Notes under the pieces: generated by a model | The model's input: only the letters and a program-made list of their open reading frames with translations | What the model was told of the DNA's origin: nothing | The model's database searches: none | Source of the DNA: Phoronis australis | Lineage: Eukaryota > Phoronida > Phoronidae | Length of the DNA: 39,172 nt | NCBI GenBank assembly: GCA_002633005.1 | Contig: NMRA01001177.1 | Span: forward strand, 1 to 39,172 | Reading direction: 5' to 3' | Position numbers and translations under genes: made by a program | Part shown: positions 11,321 through 21,034 of the stretch, piece by piece | Position numbering within the stretch: the first letter of the stretch is position 1 | Layout: each line of letters begins with the position of its first letter

Positions 11321-14300
11321 CTGGAAGCAACAACAAAACACATGGACACTAAATTGAAACTTCAGCAGTTTCCACAATAAGACTCATTGTTCCTGAGAAA
11401 TCTTTAGAGAGCATTGGCAAAAGCAACTAAAGGAGTTACAAAACAGACAACAGGTGGAGCTTCTAATATCCTAAGTAAATACAAACTACTGCATCATAGA
11501 AGAGCAATGATGACACAAATTCATGGTAAGTTTTTAAACGAAAGTCAATTGAATGAATTCTGCTCTGTGCAACAAAATTTTCAATTAGCGATTAACAAGA
11601 GATCAAAAGTCATTAACCTCATAAAGACAACGGAATGGCAAACAATTAGTTGACAACCTACTGTAGTGTTCACTGAACTATTATAACAACACATGAGCAA
11701 GGCTACAATTGTTAAAAAGACAAGATAAATTCTTTCAACGTTAGTCACTTAACAATCTCGTCTAGTATCCTTGACGACATATCCACCCTTCCTTTCAACT
11801 TTACAACTGCTGTCGACGCCAGAATGTAAGGAAACGACAACTTACGTTGTAGCCATAGACAAAACCATAAGGAAGCATCATAGGAGGGTTGTTCTCGTTG
11901 AGAGGATGTCCAAATATATATAGCAGATGAGCCATGATTGGGCATAGTGTGAGTAAGCAGGGGCTTGGCAGATTCATAAAACGAAGCTTAGCACCCAAAT
12001 ACGCAACATTAGACTCACAAACTCGTCTCATAGATCGCCTCACACACTACATGGACATAGAATAAGGGTACTGCATTTGATGGTGGGTGTGCCACGTTTG
12101 TGAGTAATTAAACTGAGTGTGCCTGGACTGAGTCGTGGTTATAGGGAAAGAACAGTACTCTGTAACTCAGTGCAGCAGCCATATTGTTTCCAACCACTGA
12201 CTATTATGATGTTGTTACTCCTTTGTCTCCCCCATGGGAATCCACCATGTCCCAAAAGTGTATTGGAACCAAGTTCAGATAATTACTACAGAGGGGGTGT
12301 ATGGTGCACTATTTGGCTTTTCCATGAAACTTTGTGAAACACATGTAGTAACATACTTGATAATCAGATACAGTTGTGTCTGAACAGCAAGCCAGCAGTC
12401 CCATCACCTTTGAACTCTCAGCAGATGGCTGTCATCGGCAGTGGAGAAATGCTTGCGTGCGTGTCTGAAAGCAATAGCCAGGCCATTTTAAATACATCAT
12501 GACCAAACAAAACATTGATAGGAATTAACTATTAAACACCACATGGCATAAAATCGATCTTTACAAAGGACTGATTCCCCGCATTTGTCTAATTCTAGTT
12601 GTGCACCCCAGATTGGAGTGCCATAACTGTGTACAAAATGTTTACGTGTGTAAGGAGCTTAAAGTTTTGGTTTTTTTTAGGTTTTAGACCATGCCTGTGG
12701 TGTGTGCAAGTCATGTACTGAGGTTATGAGGATAATGGCCAACACTGAGAGAGCCAGCAATGAAATCATTTCTATCCAGATTCACACAATGGTATTGATT
12801 AAGTAATAGCTAACAACTCTTCATAAAACGTTCAGAAAATGAAACGCAAGTGGCTGCTTCTGTAGAAGTCTTTCTCATTGATCAGATCACATTTTATACA
12901 GTCGTATAAACACAAGCATACCTAAACTTATACAGTACAAGCCAAAAGTATTCAGACAAAATGACTGCAATTCATCCTTTTCTCTGATATTGAGAATGAT
13001 CTGTAATTAAGAGGAAAGTTAGAAAGTGGCTAAGCCATTCTGCCCTAATAGTTAATAGACTAATTTAGGCTGTCAACAGAATTAACCCTCATGATGCGGA
13101 AAACGATAACTTGTTTGATTACTTTGTACACGGTAGTTGTACACCTCGGCAGTCATTTCGCTTGGACATGGTAAGAAGAAAGGCCTTGCCAGTAATAAAA
13201 TACACTAGTTTTCACAATAAACTGAACAACGTCGAAATTTGACTGAGGTTCACTGCACAAACTGCGACTAAATATCCTTTCTTTTCTGCTAGAGCATGTT
13301 TCAATTCAGGCTAAATGTCCACAGGTGTTGCTCCATGAACTTTGTCGAAATAGTGACAACTTGGCGAGACCCAATAACGTTATGTTAAACTCTGACCAAT
13401 GTATGACAAATGTGAAATTTTATTGTCGAGGCAAATCTTTGAGTAAAACAGCCAAACAATTCTGGCAGAAGTTTGGCAGAGTCTGACAGTTTTGTCAAAG
13501 TTTTTTGACAAGTCTATTTTGAAAACCAGAGTCGTTCAAAGTCACAGCAAAGGCTTACATTACGCATACAGTACCGTATAGCCTCAATCCTCTCGTTGTT
13601 GTGAATTAGTTCAATAAACTCCTGTTCTTGCAGACTAAACTCCAGCGTACTCTGCAATAACAAGTACAATAAAACAATATTATCCAACCAAACCCAAAGA
13701 TTTTAAAGTCCCTACAAAATGAACCAACTGCCTTTTAGATGTGTTAAATACATGTACTTATGTGCAACATATCTTTGTTTTGTTTCATTTCACACAACCA
13801 CTAACTAATTACTATGCATTTTGTGCCCCCCATATTATGTGCCCCCATCAGATACCCCTTTTATTCTCTCGACGAATCACAGTAGACTGACCTATTGACA
13901 TCATCGTTGAAAGCGAGCAACACATTACCGCGCTAACCACAACCTGTAGTGAGCACCTGATCGGCTGCTGGGACAGTAAAAAACCAAGTAGTTTGCTCAA
14001 GGAACGTCACCAATTAGAAACATCGCCGACGTTAGGTATCAATGTCGACTGATAATGCAATATTACTAAGCAAAACAATGGTGTCAGGCAAAGCACCCTT
14101 CGAACCGGACAGCGGCGTAGATCTAGAATAGGGACTGCTATCGATTCACTCACTACCCACGATGAACCAATTTTCGAAGTATTGCACCCACGTAAAAGGT
14201 CCTACAACAGCTACGTTTCGCACTGAATCTGACAACGGCAAACTTACCGAACTCTGTGGTGGAAAAAATACTTATTTTTCACATAAGATGTCTTGATTAT

Positions 14301-17300
14301 CCACTAACAATATCCTCGGCAATATATCACGGCGACATGGTCGGTACCATTTTATACGATCGTGGCTCAGAAATGTCGTCAATTAACGGTGTGGGTGAAT
14401 GTAGCCTACATCTCGTTTTTATCGCAAAAAAACAAACGTAAAGATGACAACCCTTGGCTGTTACTTGCCAAACGACGGTCACAACTTGTCTTGCATTAGA
14501 GTAAATAAAAGTAAGTCGACAACAAATTCTCAAGCCCTTTTTTCTGGGACAGCACGCGCGACATATATATGAGTCATCTGTCACTCACATGTTGTAGCCA
14601 ATGTATCACGTATCACGTACTCCAGCGGTGGGAACGTAGAGGTGCACACCTCCCAAGTCGCACATAAAAAGAGTACGGCGGCCGTTCTAAATAAAATATT
14701 GCACTGGCTTGGCTCGATTAGTGCTTGGGTGTTGCATATACTCGAATGCATGTGACCATAAGATAGCGCTGATTCAACTTGAGTCTTGTGGCACATTCCT
14801 TGAAATTAACATCGGGAAAGGGTGTACTTACAAACCCCGCACGTGAACGTCAGGCAGTACGGCTTTGGGTACAATTTGGAGGCACGCACTGAAAAAAATG
14901 TGCAGTCAGTATGTCGATGGGTTGTGCTATGACGGGAACGGGGTATTTCCCTGACTTCAAAGTATAAAATGCCTTGTGCAATTGGTCTTTCAAATCGAAC
15001 AATAGTTTAAATATGACAATCTATTCGCAGCGCTAACTTTGTCCTTTTTGCTCAATATTTTGTTTCCACATCAATCGCTTAGATTTTCCTGCAGGTCTCA
15101 TTAATCGGCGTGCAGCTAGCTGCGTCGGTTACGGGTTAAGTTTCGTATGCCTTGAGTAAAATGCCTTTGTCTTCAAATGACAGTCCGTAGCGAGTTCCGT
15201 GACAGTTGGCCGGTAAGATTCCCCTTCTGTTTCACTTTACTCGGATTCCTCTGGCTTGAACATACACGGCGCTAATCCATCCAAACCTTGTTTCTACATT
15301 TTCTTAATCTTCCATTTCGCAGTACTTTTCATTGAACGTCCGTCCATTGCAAGGTGTTATACTTTTCTAACCCAAGTGCGAAAAGTCACGGGTCATTCTT
15401 TTTCATCATGCTGCGAGTGAGCCTTTCGCTTCGTTAAGATGTGTAACGCCGACTTACTCCCCGACATAATCCCGTAATTATCACGGAGCGACTACAAACT
15501 AATTAATTCTCCGGTACACGCATTCCGCCAGGATGTCACCGTGGGTCCGACAAATCTCCATTCATTGCGAATCTGTCCCCCAATGCACGCAGGGACCCTG
15601 TTCGTTAAATCTGTTCGTTAAACCCCGACGTCTTTGTGAATAAGCATTTGATGTTAGACTGAGTAAGTGGTCCCCAACCGAGAACGCGCTGTCTTCGGTG
15701 ACGCTACACTACTGATCAAGGGACAGTGAGTTGTAGGATATTACATGCACGTGGAAGTGTCGAGATAAGTGTCGTATAGTATTTGAGCTTGGTTGTCTCT
15801 AACAGTTGTAATTTTGAAAATCTGTGACTTGAAATATGCACCAGACACCGTGAGGTAAGCTTCCAGTGGCAACGGGACTGTTCGATACGTCTTGGGTACC
15901 AACGATGACGTCATTTGCGTCGATTAGAATGAGCGCAACCTAAAGTTTTTTTTTCGGCGCTAAATGGGGTTCATGATGGGGTCGTACAATAGTAATTGGC
16001 GTAATTAGCTAATGCCAGGAGTAAAGGGAGGGATGATAAATTTGTGTTGATCACTGATACATATATTTAACATGTTCAAAAGTCATTTGGCCGTTATGTA
16101 GGGTCCTTAAGTCGACACTTCAAATTTTGATGCATCATACAACATTGGTGTAAAATATGACATGCATCTTTCAGTTTAACCTAAAGTGTGTCCAACTGTA
16201 ACAATGTATGCCACTTTTGATAGTAAAGTCTGCTTCATATGTTCTAGTGTACTAATGAGAGACTTTTGGGAAGCCATGACAACTGTTGTGAGATTTAGGA
16301 TTTCAACACGGTTTTCTAGCTGGCGCGGGAACAACTTCAATATACTCACGCAAAACAAATGGAAAATATTCGCAACGACAAAAGTTAGTGCTGATACTTA
16401 TCACTGCGAAGTGGAATTTTAGAAAGTGCAGTGAAGCAGTTTGAGCTACAAACTTCTGTTGGGGAGACAAGAGTTCAAATCATGGCTACACTTGCAGACC
16501 AATGAATGTTGAGCAAAACCACCACCTACTCATCTTTGCTTACCAGTGGATAGGTACAAAAGAGTGAAAGGTGTGACAACACTATTTTAATATTTTCATA
16601 CATGACTGGGAAAGTTGGGATGACAACTGGAGAGCATTCTGTAGAGCTAGTTCCCTGTGTAAAAAGTATGATCTCACAAGACCTAGCAAAATCACACGAG
16701 TAAAAAGCAAGCATTTCCCAAGGATGCTCAGGAGCTTTACTAGCTTGTCCTAACTAAATAGCAGCCACTGACTGACTGGATGGTGTTGAATTATGGGATA
16801 GAATTAATGAATTGAGAGATTGAATTCACTGTTTCCATTCCATAAGCAATCATTTCTTGCTGTGACTGAAAACTAATGTCTTGAAGTTAACAGAACTCTG
16901 CCTTGAAGTCTGCTCAACATAACATACATAACTGGTTCACAAACAACAGCCATTCAAAGCGACACAAACATTAACACACAGACCTACCTTGAGCCTCCTC
17001 AGTTTTGATTTGTTGTCAGCACACCAGGCCAGGCAGGGGGCCGTCTCACCATTGGCTATAGTGACTCCTCCACTTGTTTGGAGACCAGGAACAGATGGTG
17101 AGGTCCTTAGATGGGAAAACAGAGACATAGTGAACTCTACGACTATACTTAAAAGAATGATGCAGCAAAGAAATGTTCTGGTTATAGCAGTCCAACCAGA
17201 CTGCCACAAGATGTCACTGCAATTTTGCTTGGAAGTCATTAACATTTAGGTATTAACTAAAAATATAGCCCATCTTCAGTGAGGACATGACTGGTGTACT

Positions 17301-17974
17301 TACAGACAAGAACAATAATAAATGGCACAACTTTCCCATCAATATTCAAAAGTATGCCTATCTTCATTAAATGCACAAGTTAACATTGCCCAGTGTGAGA
17401 GGTAATGTTTCATTGTAATGCCAAGACCAGTGGACCGTAACCAATACCAATGCTATACACAGTCCAACACAGTACTAACTGTGACATCTGAATGCTGGGC
17501 CAACTTGAGCGCTGTCTGGTAATAGCCACAACGCAGGAAGTACTCAACCAGCATGTGATCTAGTCGCTTCTTTTTCCACGGACGATGAGAACTTCTCGTA
17601 TTCCTTCAAGTGTGCCAGGCATTGTTTACAAGGACAAGCTGTGTCCAGTTCATCACTAACGTTTTCATCAGCCTGTGCGAGGGAAAAAAATGCATAAATG
17701 TACACAAAATAAAAAATTGCCCGTGTATCTTCACAGCACTCACACTAGCCAATGCTCACCTCTTAAACAGAGCTGAAGGTCCACCGGAGAGCTTTTCACC
17801 ACTCGGTGAAATGGATATAAACCAAAAGAAAAGAAGGAACATTCTTGTTCAGTGGGTTAGTACTAACGAAATCAAATTCCCTTGACACCTTTAGAAAACT
17901 GCAAACGGTCTTACTGGTTACATTTCGCTTCTTTTTACCTTCCTCTTACAACAACGAATCAAATCGTCTGCCAT
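11219..17974 (-). CDS. MAEA: MAEA homologue, multi-exon, frame-disrupted (overview)
   Basis: MAEA is a subunit of the GID/CTLH E3 ubiquitin ligase, with a LisH-CTLH helical region and a degenerate RING-like C-terminus; in vertebrates it is also described in erythroblast-macrophage adhesion. Exons recognised in order on the minus strand: CTLH part (17672-17480), CTLH end (17105-16988), 13651-13575, 12464-12357, RING-like exon (about 12046-11846) and last exon (11320-11219). The exon for the segment between 12357 and 12046 is only a blurred trace. Splice sites are canonical and phases chain as 0-0, 0-0, 0-2, 2-0, 0-0, 0-0 once indels are allowed for. Frameshifts occur near 17590, 17092, 17058, 12407, 11968, 11958 and 11917. 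Conserved residues are well kept, so this is either a recently dead gene or a functional gene with assembly indels. Confidence 0.85.
11408..11525 (+). CDS. Candidate plus-strand exon antisense to the last MAEA intron
   Basis: An acceptor-like cttTAG at 11407 and an excellent donor (CATG|gtaagttt) at 11526 enclose 118 bases open in one frame: basic peptide with [20 protein letters not shown] and [15 protein letters not shown]. It ends in phase 1, which does not fit the next plus-strand candidate (12681, phase 0), so if both are real an exon between them is missing. It lies entirely inside a MAEA intron on the opposite strand. No family recognised. Confidence 0.3.
11846..12046 (-). CDS. MAEA: MAEA RING-like exon, frameshifted
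   Basis: The 3' part encodes [22 protein letters not shown]-type MAEA sequence ([10 protein letters not shown] and VYGYN are family hallmarks), ending in phase 0 at a perfect donor (AAC|gtaagt) at 11845. Upstream, in another frame, [13 protein letters not shown] matches the preceding zinc-ligand segment. The switch occurs in a TATATATA run near 11917, consistent with one extra TA. Two more one-base changes near 11958 and 11968 are needed to join the AKPL segment. The start at 12046 is the best acceptor found (catgtag), giving 201 bases, close to the length of the homologous segment; it is not certain. Confidence 0.75.
12357..12464 (-). CDS. MAEA: MAEA exon RHARKHF, one-base deletion
   Basis: The acceptor is ttgctttcag and the donor CAA|gtatgt. 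Joined to the phase-2 end of the preceding exon it reads [20 protein letters not shown], matching the MAEA '[15 protein letters not shown]' region after CTLH. At 12407 (caaaggtgatg) the frame hits TGA. One base later the family sequence resumes as [17 protein letters not shown] and ends in phase 0. A missing G in a G run would explain it. Confidence 0.8.
12681..12791 (+). CDS. Candidate plus-strand exon with CxxC motif, antisense to MAEA intron
   Basis: A long T tract with acceptor (ggttttttttag) is followed by exactly 37 open codons and a donor (ATG|gtattg). The peptide reads [20 protein letters not shown] and then [14 protein letters not shown]. The C-x2-C-x2-C spacing and amphipathic tail look protein-like, and it starts and ends in phase 0. 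It sits within the MAEA intron between 12464 and 13575 on the opposite strand. No family recognised, and no partner exon in matching phase is secure. Confidence 0.33.
13575..13651 (-). CDS. MAEA: MAEA exon [14 protein letters not shown] (intact)
   Basis: Acceptor ttgttattgcag, 77 bases, phase 0 to phase 2. It encodes [20 protein letters not shown] followed by RIEAI, matching the MAEA CTLH-CRA boundary ([23 protein letters not shown]). The donor is ACG|gtactg. A stronger-looking GTAAGC lies 15 bases further on but would duplicate the RHARKH segment supplied by the next exon, so the earlier donor is preferred. Confidence 0.85.
13652..16987 (-). other. 3.3-kb MAEA intron with a CpG-richer core and no clear gene
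   Basis: Between two MAEA exons. The central part, about 13900-15950, is visibly richer in CG dinucleotides than the rest of the window and includes a palindromic TGACGTCA at 15906-15913. Donor-like GTAAG motifs on the plus strand follow GGCCG (about 15211) and CCGTGAG (about 15855). This could be a second promoter with untranslated first exons, but no coding sequence supports it. The remainder, up to 16987, is AT-rich without exons I can support. Confidence 0.4.
15906..15913. promoter_or_regulatory. CRE-like palindrome TGACGTCA
   Basis: A perfect eight-base CREB/ATF site in the CpG-richer part of the large MAEA intron. One eight-mer can occur by chance, so this is suggestive only. Confidence 0.35.
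16988..17105 (-). CDS. MAEA: MAEA CTLH exon ETAPCLAWC, two one-base deletions
   Basis: Acceptor cccatctaag and donor CAAG|gtaggt; phases 0 and 0. Three short blocks in three frames match consecutive MAEA sequence: [15 protein letters not shown], and [20 protein letters not shown] (family: ETATCLAWCHDNKSRLRK). The exon is 118 bases; two extra bases would make it 120, divisible by three. Likely lost bases lie near 17092 and 17058. The last block is unbroken and strongly conserved. Confidence 0.8.
17480..17672 (-). CDS. MAEA: MAEA LisH/CTLH exon, one-base insertion
   Basis: Acceptor ccctcgcacag, donor ACA|gttagt, phases 0 and 0. The first half reads [20 protein letters not shown] and KEYE. The second half, in the next frame, reads [20 protein letters not shown] followed by [15 protein letters not shown]. 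The latter matches the LisH segment ([32 protein letters not shown]). The exon has 193 bases; removing one near 17590 (a doubled T) gives 192 and restores one frame. Confidence 0.82.
17762..17805 (-). CDS. Possible 5' exon of MAEA (uncertain)
   Basis: On the minus strand a short block reads [15 protein letters not shown] and stops at a good donor (AAGAG|gtgagc) at 17761. The EKLS...KR pattern recalls the MAEA coiled segment EKLSVLKRK before the CTLH exon. Its phase (2) does not match the next exon (0) unless another base is missing, and the acceptor is not decided. This is weak evidence by position and short similarity. Confidence 0.3.
17939..17974 (-). CDS. Possible initiator exon of the MAEA locus
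   Basis: ATG at 17974 in good context (gaagATGGCA) begins [12 protein letters not shown] and runs into a donor (GAAG|gtaaaa) at 17938 in phase 0. It is 26 bases downstream, in the sense of transcription, of a CRE palindrome. The peptide does not resemble the usual MAEA N-terminus, so it may be an alternative first exon, another gene's start, or chance. Confidence 0.3.
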
Positions 17975-17999
17975 CTTCTACTGTTAGTTTTTAACTTAA

Positions 18000-18007
18000 T
18001 GACGTCA
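18000..18007. promoter_or_regulatory. CRE palindrome TGACGTCA upstream of the minus-strand ATG at 17974
   Basis: A perfect CREB/ATF site 26 bases before a well-placed ATG of the MAEA locus, the distance expected in a TATA-less animal core promoter. No TATA box is evident. Promoter assignment is inference. Confidence 0.4.
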
Positions 18008-18929
18008 TGTAGTGAACCCAATGCCAGCCAATAAGCCCAGTGAATGCTTTGTTGAGTTCATGAGTTCACCAACAGGTTAAAAATGCAAATGGCGCAGTGA
18101 CAAGTGAAAAGTATAAAAAGTCGAATCTACGAATGTTAAGGTTCTTCCGAAGGGCTTGATTTAAGTGCACTTTTATATTTGCTGCATCATTTCTTAAGAT
18201 AAAAGTGTTCACGTGATCGCAATTTCAACGCATGCAGGTTAATGTTTGACATATTGTAACTCGAGTGTGATGTGTATGGCACTTAATTCCACTCTCATTG
18301 TGGAGACTTCCAACCCTATTTAAGGGTTAGTTTATGACTACACTTATACCAGTGAGCATGAAACACTGACAACGCAAACACTCTCAACATTCACAAGACT
18401 TATTTCTATCTGAAAAAAAGGTTTTTTTCCATTACAGGTACACAGTTATAGCAACCATAGTAACCATCTCGCCCGTACTGCATAACGTTAGGGTGAGTAT
18501 ATGGTTTGCACATTACCTAGACGACCGTCAATGCACCTTCAGCCTGCTGATTCAACAAGAACACGGAAGGAAAATCACCAGAGCCAAAATGTCGAGCACA
18601 CTTGTGTTAGATATGTTGGGAGTGATAGTGTGTGCCTTTAAGAGACATTGATAATTAAATTTGATACCCCATGTCTGAACCACCAGACACGGGATAAGAA
18701 CAAATAACTGAAATTGTATGCTTAGTCTCACGTGTCTGTGTTTTGTAGAATCTGCAAGTTCGTAGTTTTTCGCAGTGGGCTGTTTTCCTGCCTGTTGTTT
18801 AAGATTTCTCTCCTCTGACGAATGTTCAGATGGAAGATCCAGGATTAAATGTATATATGTCTATTAGTATTTATGTTTTCTGCGTTTTCACAATCGATTT
18901 CACACAGCTGTTGTATTGTTTAAATATAC
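18008..18929. other. Upstream region of the MAEA locus; no gene recognised
   Basis: One small plus-strand stretch at 18439-18490 is flanked by an acceptor-like cattacag and a donor (TTAGG|gtgagt) and is open in one frame (YTVIATIVTISPVLHNVR). It may be a short or untranslated exon, but nothing else supports it. The frame at 18830-19093 overlaps the LINE fragment. Confidence 0.35.
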
Positions 18930-19490
18930 AAAAACACGCGACTATCAAAGTGTATGACAAGAGAACGAATTGGAATGGCCACGTCAGGATTTATAATAAT
19001 GAAAACGATATTAACATCAAGAAACATATCAATCACTCTCAGACTGCGACTCACCACTTGCTACATATATTCAATCCTTATGTACGGATGTGAGACATGG
19101 ACTCTTAATAAATCATTGGAAAGAAAGATCGAAGCGTCTGTATGTGGATATTCTGAAGGATCGGAAGAATAAGCTGGACGCAGAAAATGACAAATGAAGA
19201 CATGCGCAAACACCCAGGAGTCAAACCATCTTTTTTGTCCACCATCCAAAGTCGTAAATTGAACTTTTTTGGGCACACGGCAAGACACGACAACATACAG
19301 AAAGACATACTATACTGTCACGTGGAAGGGAAAACAGCAAGAGGACGACAACGATTAATGTAGAGGGATGACATCAAGACATGGACAAGATCAACGATGA
19401 CAGAATGCACCAGACTGGCAAACAAGAGAGAGAGAGATGGAGGTCATGTTCATGTTGACCTCAAAGTAGATGACACCCGATGATGATAAT
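18930..19490 (+). mobile_element. Degenerate LINE reverse-transcriptase C-terminal fragment
   Basis: Plus-strand reading with frame changes gives typical LINE tail blocks in order: LRLRLTTCYIYSILMYGCET followed by WTLNKSLERKIEA, then ISWTQKMTNEDMRKHPG, RKLNFFGHTARHDNIQKDIL, CHVEGKTARGRQR and DIKTWTRSTMTECTRLA-KRERW. YGCETWTL, FGHxARHD and GRxxxRW-type motifs mark the region after the polymerase palm in craniate and invertebrate LINEs. Stops and frameshifts show it is dead; the 5' portion is missing. Confidence 0.85.
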
Positions 19491-20079
19491 AGAGCTCTGA
19501 GAAGGCTTGAATCCACAGAAACTATTGCAGTGTTTAATACCACTTATTTAAATGAAAATTTGTTGCCAACATAAAAATTACAGCACGGTAGATTTCAGAC
19601 ATTTAAAGCCATATTAAACCCACGCTTTGTGTCAAACACCAAGTTTTGATTTAGGTAACATAACACTACAAATTTGGTAATAGCCATGAACTCTGAGCAA
19701 AATCACTGATAAACATAACTTGTGTTATCACATACCTTGCGTTTGAGAACAGATAATTTTTCAACAACATTATCCAACCAGGAAGTGACTTGACTGACAT
19801 CTGATGTGTTTTTCAAACAATTTTCCAGTTCACTGAGTTATAAAGGAGGCACAGAACAGTTCTCACTGGGTTTTGCCCAGCAAAACGCACATCACTTGAT
19901 TTGTCACCTTTTCTTCACTCTGTCAAAAACAGGATGCAAAGAATGACATGTTTTCAATTATTTTACATAAAAAGCCCTGCAGATGAGCACAGAAACTTTA
20001 TTCTCTCTTGTGTTTTTGACAATTTCATTCCCACTGAAAACCAAGCTAGACTAAGAAGAAAAATAAGGGCAAAAAATGC
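19491..20079. other. No gene recognised
   Basis: AT-rich sequence between the LINE fragment and a dispersed repeat. Only chance open frames are seen. Confidence 0.5.
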
Positions 20080-20435
20080 AAAAACACCACTTCCCTGCCA
20101 ATGCATGACTAAAGCCAACATCAGAGTCTGAAAGCAAATTTACTACCGATTCCGAAAATGTGGTCCAAAAGTACTGTCAATTACCAACTAGTTTTTTGGC
20201 AATTCTTGCTTGTTTGAGGGCTACCTAAACTCACAGCCAATTTCTCAGTCGCTACCCAACAATGCACAAATGCAGCCGGGGGCCGCCAGCTTGAAGAAGA
20301 GTGCAGCTACAGCTAAGAAAGTGGCCTTTTTTATTCACAGCATGTTCACAAATACAAACAAACCACATTCACTGAGCCTACGTGCAATGTCCACCTACAA
20401 AATGCCCCCAAACTTGGCCTACCCCAAAATTTCAA
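20080..20435 (+). repeat. Dispersed repeat, copy 1 (about 350 bp)
   Basis: Highly similar, in the same orientation, to 38831-39172. Shared landmarks include ccgattccgaaaatgtggtc, cagtcgctacccaacaatgc and gcagccgggggccgccat/gc. The two overlapping plus-strand frames here come from this repeat and are not supported as genes. No terminal repeats were found; it may be the end of a larger transposon. Confidence 0.85.
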
Positions 20436-21034
20436 TATTTTGAGAGTGCAAATTGGCTGCGGTTGCAGCTTAACTATTCAGTGCCACCTGAAAGTCGTCG
20501 GCAACGCCGCGGTAAGAAAGGAATTTGCCGCGGAAATTTTACATCAAATCCGATTTTTTTCACGCGGAAATATAATAAAATACGCAGAAAGAACATTTGA
20601 CAAAAGCGGAAATCCGCGTTTCCACGGAAAATTCCAAGCCTTGATGTTTTGGTGGCACCTGGGTCATTGCTCCCATGAGATAGCCAACGTTCCTTTTATG
20701 TAAATTCTCTTGACATCCAAAATACATTTTACTATCTGTTTTTGATAATGTTACAGAAAATACTATGGTATAAACAATCTCAATTAAGCAGCATAATCTT
20801 AATGGCTACTACTTTACCATGAGGAAATTCACCATTGTTTGATGATGCCAAACTTAGTAGACTTTCCAGGAGAATTCCTAGTGGTCCACATGATAACCTA
20901 TTATGTGATAAACAATGTGCCTATATGCCCAATGGATCACGACCCAGTGAGGCTTATAACCACAATTGAAATTGTCACTTCAGTGTACAGATTTAATCAA
21001 TTTCACCAACATCAAACCATTTTCCGAAATGCAA
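20436..21034. other. No gene; short CGCGGAAA-rich patch at 20505-20640
   Basis: Several copies of CGCGGAAA or GCGGAAAT and one CGCGTTTCC in inverted orientation occur within about 130 bases. The overlapping frames at 20382-20703 are this patch in different frames. No gene recognised. Confidence 0.45.

Noticed and set aside
13561-13574. Alternative MAEA donor at the GTAAGC just beyond 13575
   Set aside because: Using it would add YCMRN in place of the RHARKH segment that the next exon supplies in exact phase from the GTACTG donor.
16186-16422. 78-codon plus frame with [11 protein letters not shown]
   Set aside because: Lies in a MAEA intron with an overlapping minus frame of similar length and no splice signals; probably chance.
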